Below are positions 45,862 to 54,444 of a stretch of 64,000 nt of DNA, piece by piece (within the stretch, counting starts at the first letter, position 1; every line of letters begins with the position of its first letter). The stretch comes from Rhodophyticola porphyridii (lineage in GTDB: Bacteria; Pseudomonadota; Alphaproteobacteria; Rhodobacterales; Rhodobacteraceae), in contig NZ_RCNT01000003.1 of NCBI RefSeq assembly GCF_003688285.1, forward strand, positions 354,582-418,581, given 5' to 3'. The notes beneath the pieces were generated by a model. The model saw only the letters and a list, made by a program, of their open reading frames with translations, was not told where the DNA came from and did no database searches. Both the position numbers and the translations under genes were made by a program.

Positions 45862-46815
45862 TCAGCGAAACCGGATCGGAAGATCGAACCGATAGCTCTG
45901 TTCCGAGAGGCCATCAGGCGCGGCGGGAAAGCGGCCCGCACTCCGGACGGCCCTGATGCCCGCCTCGTCGATCTCTGGATTGCCTGAGGACACGATGAGC
46001 GAGAGGCTCTGCAAGTGCCCGTCCCGTCCGATGTTCAGGCGCAGGGTCACGGCCCCCTGCCCGTCCACACTTGGTCTTCGGCGTTCGATACGAGCATGGA
46101 TCTGCGCTCCCCAACCCGCCACGAGGCGCTGCCGTTGTGACGCGGATATCGCGGTGTCGGAAGCTTGCCGGAGATTGCCCCTCGCGACGTCGCCGCGCGG
46201 CTCGCCGGCAGTTTGTCGGGCTTGCGCCGCTGTGGAGGGTGCGGGCGCCTGCGGCCGTTCCGGCCGGGCCACGGGACGGTCAGATTGGGCAATGGCCAGA
46301 GGCGAGATGGCGTCGGGCACAAGCCTGGGCGTAGTGTCCGAGATCGGCGGGGGCGCCAACTCGGGCTGCCCGGCGCGGCGGACTATCTCGGGCGGCGGCA
46401 GGGCCGTGTGCGGCGCATTCTGAAACTCCGGACTTGTCAGATTTGCCACGCGGATATCCGGCAAGGTGCTAAGCCGCGTCTCGGCGTTCGGCACTGTCGG
46501 CATAGGTTCCGGCAGTGTCTGCTGGCGCAGCGTATCCGGCGTGGCCGGTCTTGGCGCGGGGTCGGGCGGCGTTGGCGGAATGGGCAGGTGTAAGAGGCTC
46601 GGAGGCGCAAGAGCAGCGGGCTGCGCCACATCCGGCGGCGTGGTCCAACGTGCGACCAGTTCGGCCATCTCTCCCGATGCGGCCTGAAATGTCGTCTCTA
46701 CGGCGCCTGATGCGTCTGAGCGCGAGGCTGCGCCATCGGAAAGCTGGACGAAGACGGCTGCGTGAACGGCAACCGATACGGTCAGAAAGGCAGGGATCTG
46801 AAGCAGCCTGTTCAT
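45862..46815 (-). CDS. tonB: TonB-type energy-transducing protein
   Basis: 317 residues: N-terminal membrane anchor (about 7-24), a long Pro/Ala-rich periplasmic stretch (about 60-205; PIPPTPPDPAPRPATP) and a C-terminal TonB domain (about 230-317; GAVTLRLNIGRDGHLQSLSL, SGNPEIDEAGIRAVRSAG). It would span the periplasm and open the BtuB-like receptor encoded by the same operon. It is the last of ten genes; its start overlaps the exbD stop as ATGA. Confidence 0.88.
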   Translation of the reverse strand: MNRLLQIPAFLTVSVAVHAAVFVQLSDGAASRSDASGAVETTFQAASGEMAELVARWTTPPDVAQPAALAPPSLLHLPIPPTPPDPAPRPATPDTLRQQTLPEPMPTVPNAETRLSTLPDIRVANLTSPEFQNAPHTALPPPEIVRRAGQPELAPPPISDTTPRLVPDAISPLAIAQSDRPVARPERPQAPAPSTAAQARQTAGEPRGDVARGNLRQASDTAISASQRQRLVAGWGAQIHARIERRRPSVDGQGAVTLRLNIGRDGHLQSLSLIVSSGNPEIDEAGIRAVRSAGRFPAAPDGLSEQSYRFDLPIRFR

Positions 46816-47192
46816 GGCGCCTCCGTCACAAGCGCGATTTCCGTGATCCCGATTGCCGCAAGGCGGGGCAGGATGCGCGCAAGATCACCCGCCGGCAACG
46901 CCGCATCCGCGCGGAGTGTCAGCGGCCCGGGCTCCCGCAGGGCAAGTGCCGCGAATACCGCGTCGTTCTGGTGTGTTTCATACGCAAGTGCGCCGCTCGC
47001 ATCGATGTAAAGCGTGTCTGGTGCGGGATCGGCCGGCGTGGCCGGAGCACTGGGCGGGGTTACCTCCAACGGATCGGGCGGGGCGATCTGCGCGGTCATC
47101 AGAAAGAAGATCAGAAGCAGGAAGACCACGTTGATCATCGGAACGATCGTTTCGCCGCGGGGGCGACGGGTGGGTGGCCCGAAGGAGATCAT
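46812..47192 (-). CDS. exbD: ExbD/TolR family proton channel subunit (second)
   Basis: 126 residues with one membrane helix at about 18-36 (MINVVFLLLIFFLMTAQI; the short basic N terminus precedes it) and a periplasmic domain. The helix carries the family's polar residue arrangement near Asn. It lacks the Asp normally found at the start of the helix: the motif here is MINVV where the other copy has MIDVV. This is the second of two exbD-like genes; its start overlaps the first one's stop as ATGA. Confidence 0.85.
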   Translation of the reverse strand: MISFGPPTRRPRGETIVPMINVVFLLLIFFLMTAQIAPPDPLEVTPPSAPATPADPAPDTLYIDASGALAYETHQNDAVFAALALREPGPLTLRADAALPAGDLARILPRLAAIGITEIALVTEAP

Positions 47193-47569
47193 TCGACCAG
47201 CACCAGATGGGTGAAACCGGCCTGTTCGAGCGCGGACATAAGCGTGACAAGACGTTGCAGGCTGGCGCCGTCGACCCCGCGCAAGACGATGGTGTCATCC
47301 GGCCTGTCTGTCAGGTCATTCAGCCGGGCCACGATTTCCGCAACCTCTCCGGCCTGCCCGTTCAGCCGCTGCCCTTCCGGAAGGACATCGACCAGCCGCG
47401 GCGGGCCGGAATAGGTGCCGCCCGACCCCGAAAGGCTCAACGGCAACGCACCGTCCTGACCGAAGCGGGCGGCCAGCATGAAAAACACCAGAAGCAGGAA
47501 CACCACGTCGATCATCGGCGTCAGGCTGGGGCGGCGGCTGGGTCTTGTCCGGGCGAACTGGAAGCTCAT
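47189..47569 (-). CDS. exbD: ExbD/TolR family proton channel subunit (first)
   Basis: 126 residues: basic N terminus, then PSLTPMIDVVFLLLVFFMLAA with the essential Asp of ExbD at the helix start, then a periplasmic domain. ATG 47569 overlaps the exbB stop as ATGA; an upstream 26-codon extension of the frame is ignored. Together with ExbB it would form the proton channel that drives TonB. Confidence 0.9.
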   Translation of the reverse strand: MSFQFARTRPSRRPSLTPMIDVVFLLLVFFMLAARFGQDGALPLSLSGSGGTYSGPPRLVDVLPEGQRLNGQAGEVAEIVARLNDLTDRPDDTIVLRGVDGASLQRLVTLMSALEQAGFTHLVLVE

Positions 47570-48189
47570 GACGGCCCCCGCGTGAAGATGCGCGTGGCGG
47601 CATCCTCCATATCCGCCTGCACTCGATCCACGACGGTTTCGAACCATGTCAGAGCCATAGAGGCCGGGATCGCAACCGCCATGCCCACGGCGGTTGTCAG
47701 AAGCGCCTCCCAGATGCCACCGGCGAGCGTGGCCGGGTCGGCGCGCGTGCCCGCGACCTGAAGTGCCTGAAACGCGGCAATCATGCCCAATACAGTGCCT
47801 AACAGGCCTAACAGAGGCGCAATCGTCGCAATAAGCTCCAACGCGCGAAGCCCGCCGCGCGCGCCGGAAAGCAGGGATTTCGCAATACGCGTCGTTTCTT
47901 CACGGGCGGCCTCCGCCGTCAGGCCCGGATCCTGGCGCGCCTCCATCGCTGCTACGGCCATTTGCGCGCGCAAGGATCTGCGTCCGCTGATATGCCGCAG
48001 ACCGGCTGCCGCATCGCCGCCCTGCCAGTGCCCGATCGCTTCGTCGGTCTGGGTGCCATCGGACCACGCGCCCATCTGCGCCAACTGCCAGATTTTCCAG
48101 AAGATCAGCGCCAGAGTGACGACAGACAGCGCGCCGATGGCCCAGATCGCGGGACCGCCACGGCTCAGAAAGTCGACAAGATCGGTCAT
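47566..48189 (-). CDS. exbB: ExbB/MotA/TolQ family proton channel subunit
   Basis: 207 residues with three hydrophobic segments: about 13-32 (AIWAIGALSVVTLALIFWKIW), about 118-140 and about 160-185, and the family motif IATIAPLLGLLGTVLGMIAAF followed by GIWEALLTTAVGMAVAIPA. It forms a proton channel with ExbD. Start and stop overlap the neighbours by ATGA. Dedicated to the corrinoid transport operon by position. Confidence 0.92.
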   Translation of the reverse strand: MTDLVDFLSRGGPAIWAIGALSVVTLALIFWKIWQLAQMGAWSDGTQTDEAIGHWQGGDAAAGLRHISGRRSLRAQMAVAAMEARQDPGLTAEAAREETTRIAKSLLSGARGGLRALELIATIAPLLGLLGTVLGMIAAFQALQVAGTRADPATLAGGIWEALLTTAVGMAVAIPASMALTWFETVVDRVQADMEDAATRIFTRGPS

Positions 48190-48989
48190 ACGCGCTCACC
48201 TTTTCCAGAATAGTCACCCCACAGGATCTGCTCGATCGCATCCAGCCCGTCGCCCAACGCCGCGGGGCCGGGTTGCAGGATCATCGGAGATTTGATCTCG
48301 ACGATCCGGCCCGCTCTCACCGCCGGTATGTTCTGCCAGCCGGGGCGGTCCGCAATCCGTTCCGGGCGGACCTTCTTGCCGCACCAGCTTGCGATGATCA
48401 CGTCGGGGGCGGCATCGATCACATCTTTCGGGTCGATAATGCGATTTCTGGCGGCGGGCTCGCCGCTCAGATGAGCAAAGACATCAATGCCGCCCGCGAT
48501 TTCGATCAATTGGCTGACCCAGGCGATGCCGGAAATCGGCGGATCGTCCCATTCCTCGAAATAGACCCTCGGTCGGGCGGGCCGTGTCCTGTCGCGGAGA
48601 CGTTGGAGCCGCGCCTCGAACCTTGCCGCCAGCGCCTTGGCCTTGGCGCCCGCACCGACCAGAGCGCCCAGCGTGCGGATCATCGCCAGAATGCCGGAAA
48701 TGTCGCGCTGGTTGAACGCGTGCACGGCCACCCCCACGCGGATCAGTTGCGCGACGATATCGGCCTGAAGATCGGAGAAGGTCAGGACGAGATCAGGTTC
48801 CAGGGCGATGATCTTGGGGATATCGGCAGAGGTGAAGGCGCCGACCCGCGGTTTTTCCCGCCGCACCTGAGGCGGGCGGACGGCATAACCCGTCACGCCG
48901 ACGATGCGGTGATCCTCGCCCAGCAGGTAGAGCGTTTCGACCGTCTCTTCGGTCAGGCAGACGATCCGGCAAGGCGGGAAGGCTTTCAT
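48186..48989 (-). CDS. cobalamin-type binding protein (BtuF-like) without signal peptide
   Basis: 267 residues of the helical-backbone metal/B12 binding protein family: PCRIVCLTEETVETLYLLGEDHRIVGVTGY at the start (two short stretches of the family), VGAFTSADIPKIIALEPDLVLTF, and C-terminal AVRAGRIVEIKSP. The N terminus begins directly with the mature fold and no hydrophobic leader can be seen, so this protein is likely to stay in the cytoplasm, or it needs an upstream start outside the operon's overlap pattern. The start at 48989 overlaps the cbiZ stop (ATGA). Confidence 0.85.
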   Translation of the reverse strand: MKAFPPCRIVCLTEETVETLYLLGEDHRIVGVTGYAVRPPQVRREKPRVGAFTSADIPKIIALEPDLVLTFSDLQADIVAQLIRVGVAVHAFNQRDISGILAMIRTLGALVGAGAKAKALAARFEARLQRLRDRTRPARPRVYFEEWDDPPISGIAWVSQLIEIAGGIDVFAHLSGEPAARNRIIDPKDVIDAAPDVIIASWCGKKVRPERIADRPGWQNIPAVRAGRIVEIKSPMILQPGPAALGDGLDAIEQILWGDYSGKGERV

Positions 48990-49633
48990 CTCGGGGCCTC
49001 CGTTGTCATCCAGTCCCGCGTACCCCGGGCGACCGCATCATAAACCGCGCGCCCGATTACTTCGCCGATCTCGGTATGAAGGCCCGCATAGGCGCGATCG
49101 CCAAATGGGCAGGCCAGGGCGATGCAATCTGTGCCGGTGCCTGTTGCGGGGCCTTCGGGCAACTCTGGACCATGGGCAATTATGGCGGCGGTGCGGGCCT
49201 CGGCGGCGATCGACATCGCTTCGGTCATGGCGGCGGTGCCAAGCCCCTGTGACAGAGTGACAAGCAGATTGACGGTGCCATGGCTTTCCGCGAGGACCGG
49301 CTGGCGATGGCCGACCCGTTCGGCATTCGACAGGCCCACCGTGGCGAGGCAGGAGGCTTTGGTATCGCCCGATTCTGCCTGTGTCAGACTATGTTTGCCA
49401 ACGTTTCGGGATGTCAGCATCGCTACGGCATCGGGACGGTCTATCGCGGTCACTTCGCTGGCGAGCCATGCCGCCGCGTCCAGACCTTCGGGCAGATCCG
49501 CGTCGCGCACTTCCCGCCAGATGACCTGCCGGGCAAGCACCAGTCCGGGCCTGTGGGGCGCCCAGCTCAGTACCCGCATCTCCTGGGCCAGATCCGCGAT
49601 AAGCCACGGGCGGGACAGGGTGACGCGGATCAT
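48986..49633 (-). CDS. cbiZ: adenosylcobinamide amidohydrolase CbiZ
   Basis: 215 residues. Hydrolyses the aminopropanol (or nucleotide loop) side of cobinamide or pseudocobalamin so that corrinoids can be rebuilt with a preferred lower ligand. Family marks are AAWLASEVTAIDRPDAVAMLTS and GTGTDCIALACPFG. It lies between the transporter ATPase gene and the signal-less binding protein, with ATGA overlaps on both sides, fitting import followed by remodelling. Confidence 0.9.
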   Translation of the reverse strand: MIRVTLSRPWLIADLAQEMRVLSWAPHRPGLVLARQVIWREVRDADLPEGLDAAAWLASEVTAIDRPDAVAMLTSRNVGKHSLTQAESGDTKASCLATVGLSNAERVGHRQPVLAESHGTVNLLVTLSQGLGTAAMTEAMSIAAEARTAAIIAHGPELPEGPATGTGTDCIALACPFGDRAYAGLHTEIGEVIGRAVYDAVARGTRDWMTTEAPR

Positions 49634-50388
49634 CGGGTGATCTCCAACGGCTGGAAAATCAAGCCATGCTCGGTTTCCATAACATGTGCCGCTATCCCGA
49701 AAACCCTGTGCAGGTTCTCTGGCGTCAGCACATCCCTTGGCGGCCCATCGGCGACGAGGCGGCCCTTGTCTAGCAACAAAAGCCGTGTGCAGTGACGTGC
49801 GGCAAGGCCCAGATCGTGAAGAGCGGCAAGTATCGTCTTGCCCTGATCCGCGAGGCGCCGGAAAATCTGCATCGTGGCGATCTGAAACGCGGGATCGAGA
49901 CCTGCAATGGGCTCATCGGCCAGAATGATCGGTGTTTCCTGCGCCAGAACACGGGCAATCAGCACCCGGGCCTGTTCGCCGCCCGACAGATCGGTCGCCG
50001 CCCGGGTTTCGAACCCGTTCAGGGCCATATCTGCAAGAGCGCGGGCTGTTGCGGCACGATCCTCGGCGCTGGGTTTCGCACCTCCTGCCAAATGCGGAAC
50101 ACGGCCCAGCATGACAAGTGTCTCCACCGCGACGGGCCAGGCTATTTCCCGGGTCTGCGGCATCCAGGCGGCCGTTCTGGCCCTTTGGCGGGCGGGAAGT
50201 GAAGCGAGGCTGGAGGTGCCGGAATGAGGCTGGAGGCCCAGGATTGCCCGCAACAGGGTCGTTTTTCCGGCGCCGTTGGGGCCGATCAGCCCTGTAATCT
50301 CCCCGGCCTGCAGGGAAAGGCTCACCTGATCGACGACCGGGCATTCGCCGCGCAGAACGGTGAGATCCGTGACGGTCAGCGCGGTCAT
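49630..50388 (-). CDS. btuD: cobalamin/corrinoid ABC transporter ATP-binding protein
   Basis: 252 residues: Walker A GPNGAGKTT, signature DLSGGEQARVLIARV, Walker B IILADEPIAGLDP and switch His in LAALHDLGLAARH. Of the FecE/BtuD group. Assignment to corrinoid follows from operon context (riboswitch, BtuB, CbiZ). Overlaps the permease stop as ATGA. Confidence 0.9.
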   Translation of the reverse strand: MTALTVTDLTVLRGECPVVDQVSLSLQAGEITGLIGPNGAGKTTLLRAILGLQPHSGTSSLASLPARQRARTAAWMPQTREIAWPVAVETLVMLGRVPHLAGGAKPSAEDRAATARALADMALNGFETRAATDLSGGEQARVLIARVLAQETPIILADEPIAGLDPAFQIATMQIFRRLADQGKTILAALHDLGLAARHCTRLLLLDKGRLVADGPPRDVLTPENLHRVFGIAAHVMETEHGLIFQPLEITR

Positions 50389-51374
50389 GTCATCTGCCTC
50401 CGTGTCTTGTAGATCAGGTGCAGAAACAGCGGCGCGCCGATGATCGCCATCAACACGCCGAGTTTCAGATCACGGTCGGGCAGGATCAGGCGCACGGCGA
50501 TATCCGCGGCCAGCACCATCGCCGCGCCGCCGAGAGCCGATGCCGGCAGAAGCGCACCGGGGCGCGCGCCGACATACCGGCGCAGGATATGGGGCACGAC
50601 AAGACCCACGAAACCGATGGCGCCCGCTACGGCAGTGGCCGCGCCGACAGAGGCGGCGACGCCCACCACCATGCGGAGACGCAGCCGGCCCAGATGGATG
50701 CCCATGGAGGCCGCCGCATCCTGGCCAAGGGTCAATGCGTCAAGGCCGCGCCCGAGGCTCGCAAGAAGCGTCCAACCCAGCATCATGACAGGCAGGGCGA
50801 TCATCACATGGTCGAAGGACCGGTCCGAGAGGGAGCCGAGCATCCAGAACACGATCTCACTTACCGCGAATGGATTGGGCGAAAGATTGAGCACCAGCGA
50901 CAGAAAGGCTCCCGCCAGCGCGCTGATCGCGATGCCCGCGAGGATCAGTGTCAGCGATCCGCCCCGTGGCCCGGCCAGAAGAAGCAACAGCAGAACAGAG
51001 ACCAAAGCGCCGATCAGAGCCGAAATCGGCAGCGCGAGCGCAAAGCTGGCCGCGAAGCCCGTTTGTAGCGCTATGACGGCGCCAAGCGCGGCGGAAGAGG
51101 TGACCCCGATCAGCCCGGGCTCCGCCAGCGGGTTCCGCAGGAAGCCCTGAAGCGCCGCACCGGAAAGGCCGAGGCTGACCCCGACCATCACCGCCAGAAG
51201 CGCGCGGGGCAGACGGATTTCCCGCATCACCAGCGTCACGGCCTCGCCGTCGCCGCGTATCAAGGCGGAGATGCTGTCGCCGATGCCAAACCCCGCCGGC
51301 CCGATGAGAAGCGAGGCGCAGAACAGGGCCGCGACGATGGCAGACAGGATACCGAAGAGACGGGAAAGCGTCAT
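50385..51374 (-). CDS. btuC: cobalamin/corrinoid ABC transporter permease (FecCD family)
   Basis: 329 residues with about ten membrane helices; typical FecCD motifs are GVSLGLSGAALQGFLRNPLAEPGLIGVTSSAALGA (two overlapping family stretches) and IGFVGLVVPHILRR. It pairs with the ATPase and the binding protein on either side. Start overlaps the binding-protein stop (ATGA). Confidence 0.92.
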   Translation of the reverse strand: MTLSRLFGILSAIVAALFCASLLIGPAGFGIGDSISALIRGDGEAVTLVMREIRLPRALLAVMVGVSLGLSGAALQGFLRNPLAEPGLIGVTSSAALGAVIALQTGFAASFALALPISALIGALVSVLLLLLLAGPRGGSLTLILAGIAISALAGAFLSLVLNLSPNPFAVSEIVFWMLGSLSDRSFDHVMIALPVMMLGWTLLASLGRGLDALTLGQDAAASMGIHLGRLRLRMVVGVAASVGAATAVAGAIGFVGLVVPHILRRYVGARPGALLPASALGGAAMVLAADIAVRLILPDRDLKLGVLMAIIGAPLFLHLIYKTRRQMT

Positions 51375-52216
51375 TCCACCTCCATCGCGCGGCGCGCAGC
51401 GCGCAGGTCGGCCAACGCAGTCAGGACACGCGGGGTGCCGCAGACCCAGTCGGCGCCACTGACATGACCGCGCCCCGCCGAAACGAGGGCTTCCAAAGCC
51501 GGATGACGGAGGATTTCCTCGGATCGGGAACTGCCCGGATAGGTGCCGGTACCGATCACCAGGTCCGGCGAAGCCGTCACCAGAAGCTCAAGGGCAAGCC
51601 GACCGCTGGTGTTGCGGCCCATTTCTTCGGCGATATGCCGAAATCCGGCAGTCGTCAGAATGTCGTGAGACAGCGTACCGGTGCCGAGCGAATATCCGTT
51701 GGGATAGTAGAACGCGGCGCGGGGCCCGGTTTGCGCGTGGCTGAACATGGCCATACCCGCCTCGAACCGGGCGATTTCGGCCTGCGCCTCGGCCTCCCTC
51801 CCCAGAAGCGCGCCGACTTCGCGGAGACGATCGGCCACCTCATCCAGCCCGGTCACGATGTCTATCTGCGCGACGTCGATCCCGAGACGGCGCAACATGG
51901 AAACGACGGCAGGGTCGGAATAGACGCCCGCAAGCACCAGATCCGGGTCCAGCAGATAGATCTCCTCGGCACCCCCGAAATTGAACGGGTAGGCCGCGGC
52001 CTCGACATGCATCGGAGAGATCATCGGATCCGATGCGATATCGCTGACCGAAATCAACTGTCCCGGCGCCGCCAGCATCATCGCAAGCTGATCCGTGCAG
52101 AGGTTCATCGACACGACGCGCTGGGGAGGTGCCGCATGCGACACAGCGGCGGCGACCGTAAGGGTCACCGCCAGAAGAGCGCCCGAAAGGCGCCTAGAAA
52201 CGGGACCGCAGGCCAA
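51371..52216 (-). CDS. btuF: periplasmic corrinoid-binding protein (BtuF-like)
   Basis: 281 residues with a signal peptide (ending VSHAAPP) and the BtuF/FhuD fold: RVVSMNLCTDQLAMMLA, LLDPDLVLAGVYS. I choose TTG 52216, which follows AGGGCGG and gives a positively charged signal peptide; this overlaps the end of btuB by 23 bp. An ATG at 52243 is also possible. Delivers B12 or cobinamide to the permease. Confidence 0.85.
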   Translation of the reverse strand: MACGPVSRRLSGALLAVTLTVAAAVSHAAPPQRVVSMNLCTDQLAMMLAAPGQLISVSDIASDPMISPMHVEAAAYPFNFGGAEEIYLLDPDLVLAGVYSDPAVVSMLRRLGIDVAQIDIVTGLDEVADRLREVGALLGREAEAQAEIARFEAGMAMFSHAQTGPRAAFYYPNGYSLGTGTLSHDILTTAGFRHIAEEMGRNTSGRLALELLVTASPDLVIGTGTYPGSSRSEEILRHPALEALVSAGRGHVSGADWVCGTPRVLTALADLRAARRAMEVE

Positions 52217-54032
52217 GATAGACCGCCCTGTCGCTGGTACCATATCCGCGAATGGCCTGATATTGCTCGTCAAACAGGTTTTCCACGCGTAGATAGACAT
52301 CCGTTGCCTCATTCACGCGATATCCGATGCTGGCATTGGCGACCGCATAGTTTTCCACCGGTGCCGGATCGACACGGTCATTGACCATCTGAAGGGCGAA
52401 ATCCGCGCTCCAGCCGGTGCCAAATGTGCCGCTGATCCCGATCGTGGCGTCGTGGTAGGGGACCCGGCGCAGGCGTGTATCATCGGCGGCGCGCGCGTCG
52501 GTATAGGTGTAGTTTCCGAAGACAGAGAGGTTGTCGGTCAACTCGTATTGCCCCGACAGTTCGATCCCGCGGGTAACAGATGTGCCGGGCACCTGAACAT
52601 AGCCGTTGGGCACCGGGAAGACATAGTCGATCAGGTTGTCGATCTCGGTGTAGAAAAGAGTAGCCGCTACGCGGCCGCGGCCAAAATTGTGCTCCACGCC
52701 AAGATCGAAGCTCCGGCTTTCCTCGGGATCCAGATCGGGGTTCGACCCGAATGGCCCGAACAACTCGTTGAGGGATGGAGCGCGGAAGCCGGTTGCGGCA
52801 CTGACGCGGACCACCGTGCCCGCCGCCGGGCGCCAGGCCAGCGCGACCCGGCCCGTTACCGCCGATCCGAAAAGCGAGTGATCGTCATAGCGAAGCGCGG
52901 CACCCAGATCGAGATCGGGGGTCAGAGGTATGTTCAGATCCGCATAAACCGCCGTCAGGTCGATATCGCCGGAGGAAGCGGGGGAGAAGGATGAGGGGCC
53001 GACGAAGAACTCCTCCCGCGTCCGGTCCGCACCAAAGGTCAGTGTGCCATCGTTGCGCAGAGCGATCGTGCCCTGATAGCCAAGACCGATGCGCTCGCCG
53101 ATGAATGGTGTGTTGAAAGAGGCCGGAACATTGAACTGTGCCCGATCCGTTTTCGAAAAGGTGAGCGCGACTTCGTTATCGATGCCGAATGCGTCGAAGG
53201 TTGTGAAAAGCCGCGCGCCAAGACGTTCCTCTTCGGCGAACCGGCCGGCATCGCCGCCCGCCCCACCGCCCGCGTCGTATTCATAGGTGGCGGTCTGGTA
53301 GAACAGGCTGGCCCCGACGTTCACGCTATCGGTCAACTCATATTCCGCCTGAAGGGTTGCCGTGTTCGACTCGAAGCCGTCGGCTTCGGTATTGCCCTGA
53401 TTTTCATCGGCTGCCGAAAATCCCTCGCTGCCGACATGGCCATAGCTCAACGCAACCGAACCGCGGTCGAAGCGGGTGCCGATCCCGATCAGGCCGCTAT
53501 AGGTTTCGTAACTGCCCGCCTCAAGCTCGACGGTCACTTCGGTGCCGTTCTCTTCGGGCGGGCTCAGCGTGGTGATGTTGATTACGCCGGCAATCGCCTC
53601 GGAGCCGTAGATCGCCGATTGAGAGCCATAGAGCACTTCGATCCGGCTGATCCCCGCCGTGGTGATGGAGCCGAGATCGAATTGCGTCTGGGTTGAAGCC
53701 GGGTCGGTCATGTCGATCCCGTTGATCAGGACCGGCGTGTAGTAAGTGTTCAGACCACGCACACGGAGGGCGGTTTGCGTCCCCAGCGGCCCGTTGCGGG
53801 TGATCGAGATGCCGGGCAGGCGATCAAGTACATCGACAAGCGGGCGGTCACCTTCGGCTTCAAGATCGTCTTCGTCGATGACCTGTACGGAAACGCCGGT
53901 GCGGCTGGCCTCAAGGGCGGTCAGGCCGGCGGAGAAGATAATCTCGTTCAGTGTGAAGACCGGCGCGTCCTGCGCCAGTGCGGATGTGGTTGTCAGAAGG
54001 GTCGCAGCGACGGCGCCCAGTGTCTTGTTCAT
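52194..54032 (-). CDS. btuB: TonB-dependent vitamin B12 receptor BtuB
   Basis: 612-residue outer-membrane receptor: signal peptide (about 1-21, MNKTLGAVAATLLTTTSALA), a TonB-box-like region near FTLNEIIFSAG, plug domain (RPLVDVLDRLPGISITRNGP, EVLYGSQSAIYGSEAIAGVINI), and a 22-strand-type barrel ending in a C-terminal Phe (LGLRSRF). Start ATG 54032 is preceded by GGGGGA. A cobalamin riboswitch lies upstream, which supports B12 or cobinamide as ligand. Confidence 0.95.
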   Translation of the reverse strand: MNKTLGAVAATLLTTTSALAQDAPVFTLNEIIFSAGLTALEASRTGVSVQVIDEDDLEAEGDRPLVDVLDRLPGISITRNGPLGTQTALRVRGLNTYYTPVLINGIDMTDPASTQTQFDLGSITTAGISRIEVLYGSQSAIYGSEAIAGVINITTLSPPEENGTEVTVELEAGSYETYSGLIGIGTRFDRGSVALSYGHVGSEGFSAADENQGNTEADGFESNTATLQAEYELTDSVNVGASLFYQTATYEYDAGGGAGGDAGRFAEEERLGARLFTTFDAFGIDNEVALTFSKTDRAQFNVPASFNTPFIGERIGLGYQGTIALRNDGTLTFGADRTREEFFVGPSSFSPASSGDIDLTAVYADLNIPLTPDLDLGAALRYDDHSLFGSAVTGRVALAWRPAAGTVVRVSAATGFRAPSLNELFGPFGSNPDLDPEESRSFDLGVEHNFGRGRVAATLFYTEIDNLIDYVFPVPNGYVQVPGTSVTRGIELSGQYELTDNLSVFGNYTYTDARAADDTRLRRVPYHDATIGISGTFGTGWSADFALQMVNDRVDPAPVENYAVANASIGYRVNEATDVYLRVENLFDEQYQAIRGYGTSDRAVYLGLRSRF

Positions 54033-54183
54033 AATGTCCCCCTTTCCGGCCCGGTCTGGCGGGTCTCGGTGGTGCCAAGGCTGTCTTTGGAAGGGGGATG
54101 GCCCCGCCGCAGACGGTGAGAGTGCCACCACGACGGAAAGACCGTTGTCCATAACGCCCTCCGCGCCCGAACAGGGTGATCAC

Positions 54184-54360
54184 CTCGGCAGGTCTCCTGA
54201 CTTGCGGGTCGATGCTTGGCCGGACCTTCCCAGCCCCATGAGGGGGCCAGTGGTTTTTATTCAGCCGCGCTCGCCGCTTACAGTTGCGGGGGCAGTCACG
54301 GAGTTGGGGTTTGAAGCCCGCACCGTGTTCCCTTTTACCCGGACGACTCGCACCGCCCGG
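54184..54360 (-). ncRNA. cobalamin riboswitch
   Basis: The minus strand holds the family's conserved blocks in order: GGGTAAAAGGGAAC (54340-54327), CGCAACTGTAAGCGG (54288-54274), and the B12 box AGTCAGGAGACCTGCC (54202-54187). It lies 152-328 bp before btuB; the intervening leader is the likely expression platform, with hairpins that could hide the ribosome site. It should repress the ten-gene operon when adenosylcobalamin is plentiful. The edges are approximate. The remaining 84 bp up to 54444 show a GGACGCGCGTCC palindrome and probably the promoter. Confidence 0.93.
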
Positions 54361-54444
54361 ACCGAAGTAGATTGTGCTTACGCCGGGACGCGCGTCCGCT
54401 CAAGCCTGAATGCGACCTTTCGGGTGTGGCGCAGCGGCGTGCGG

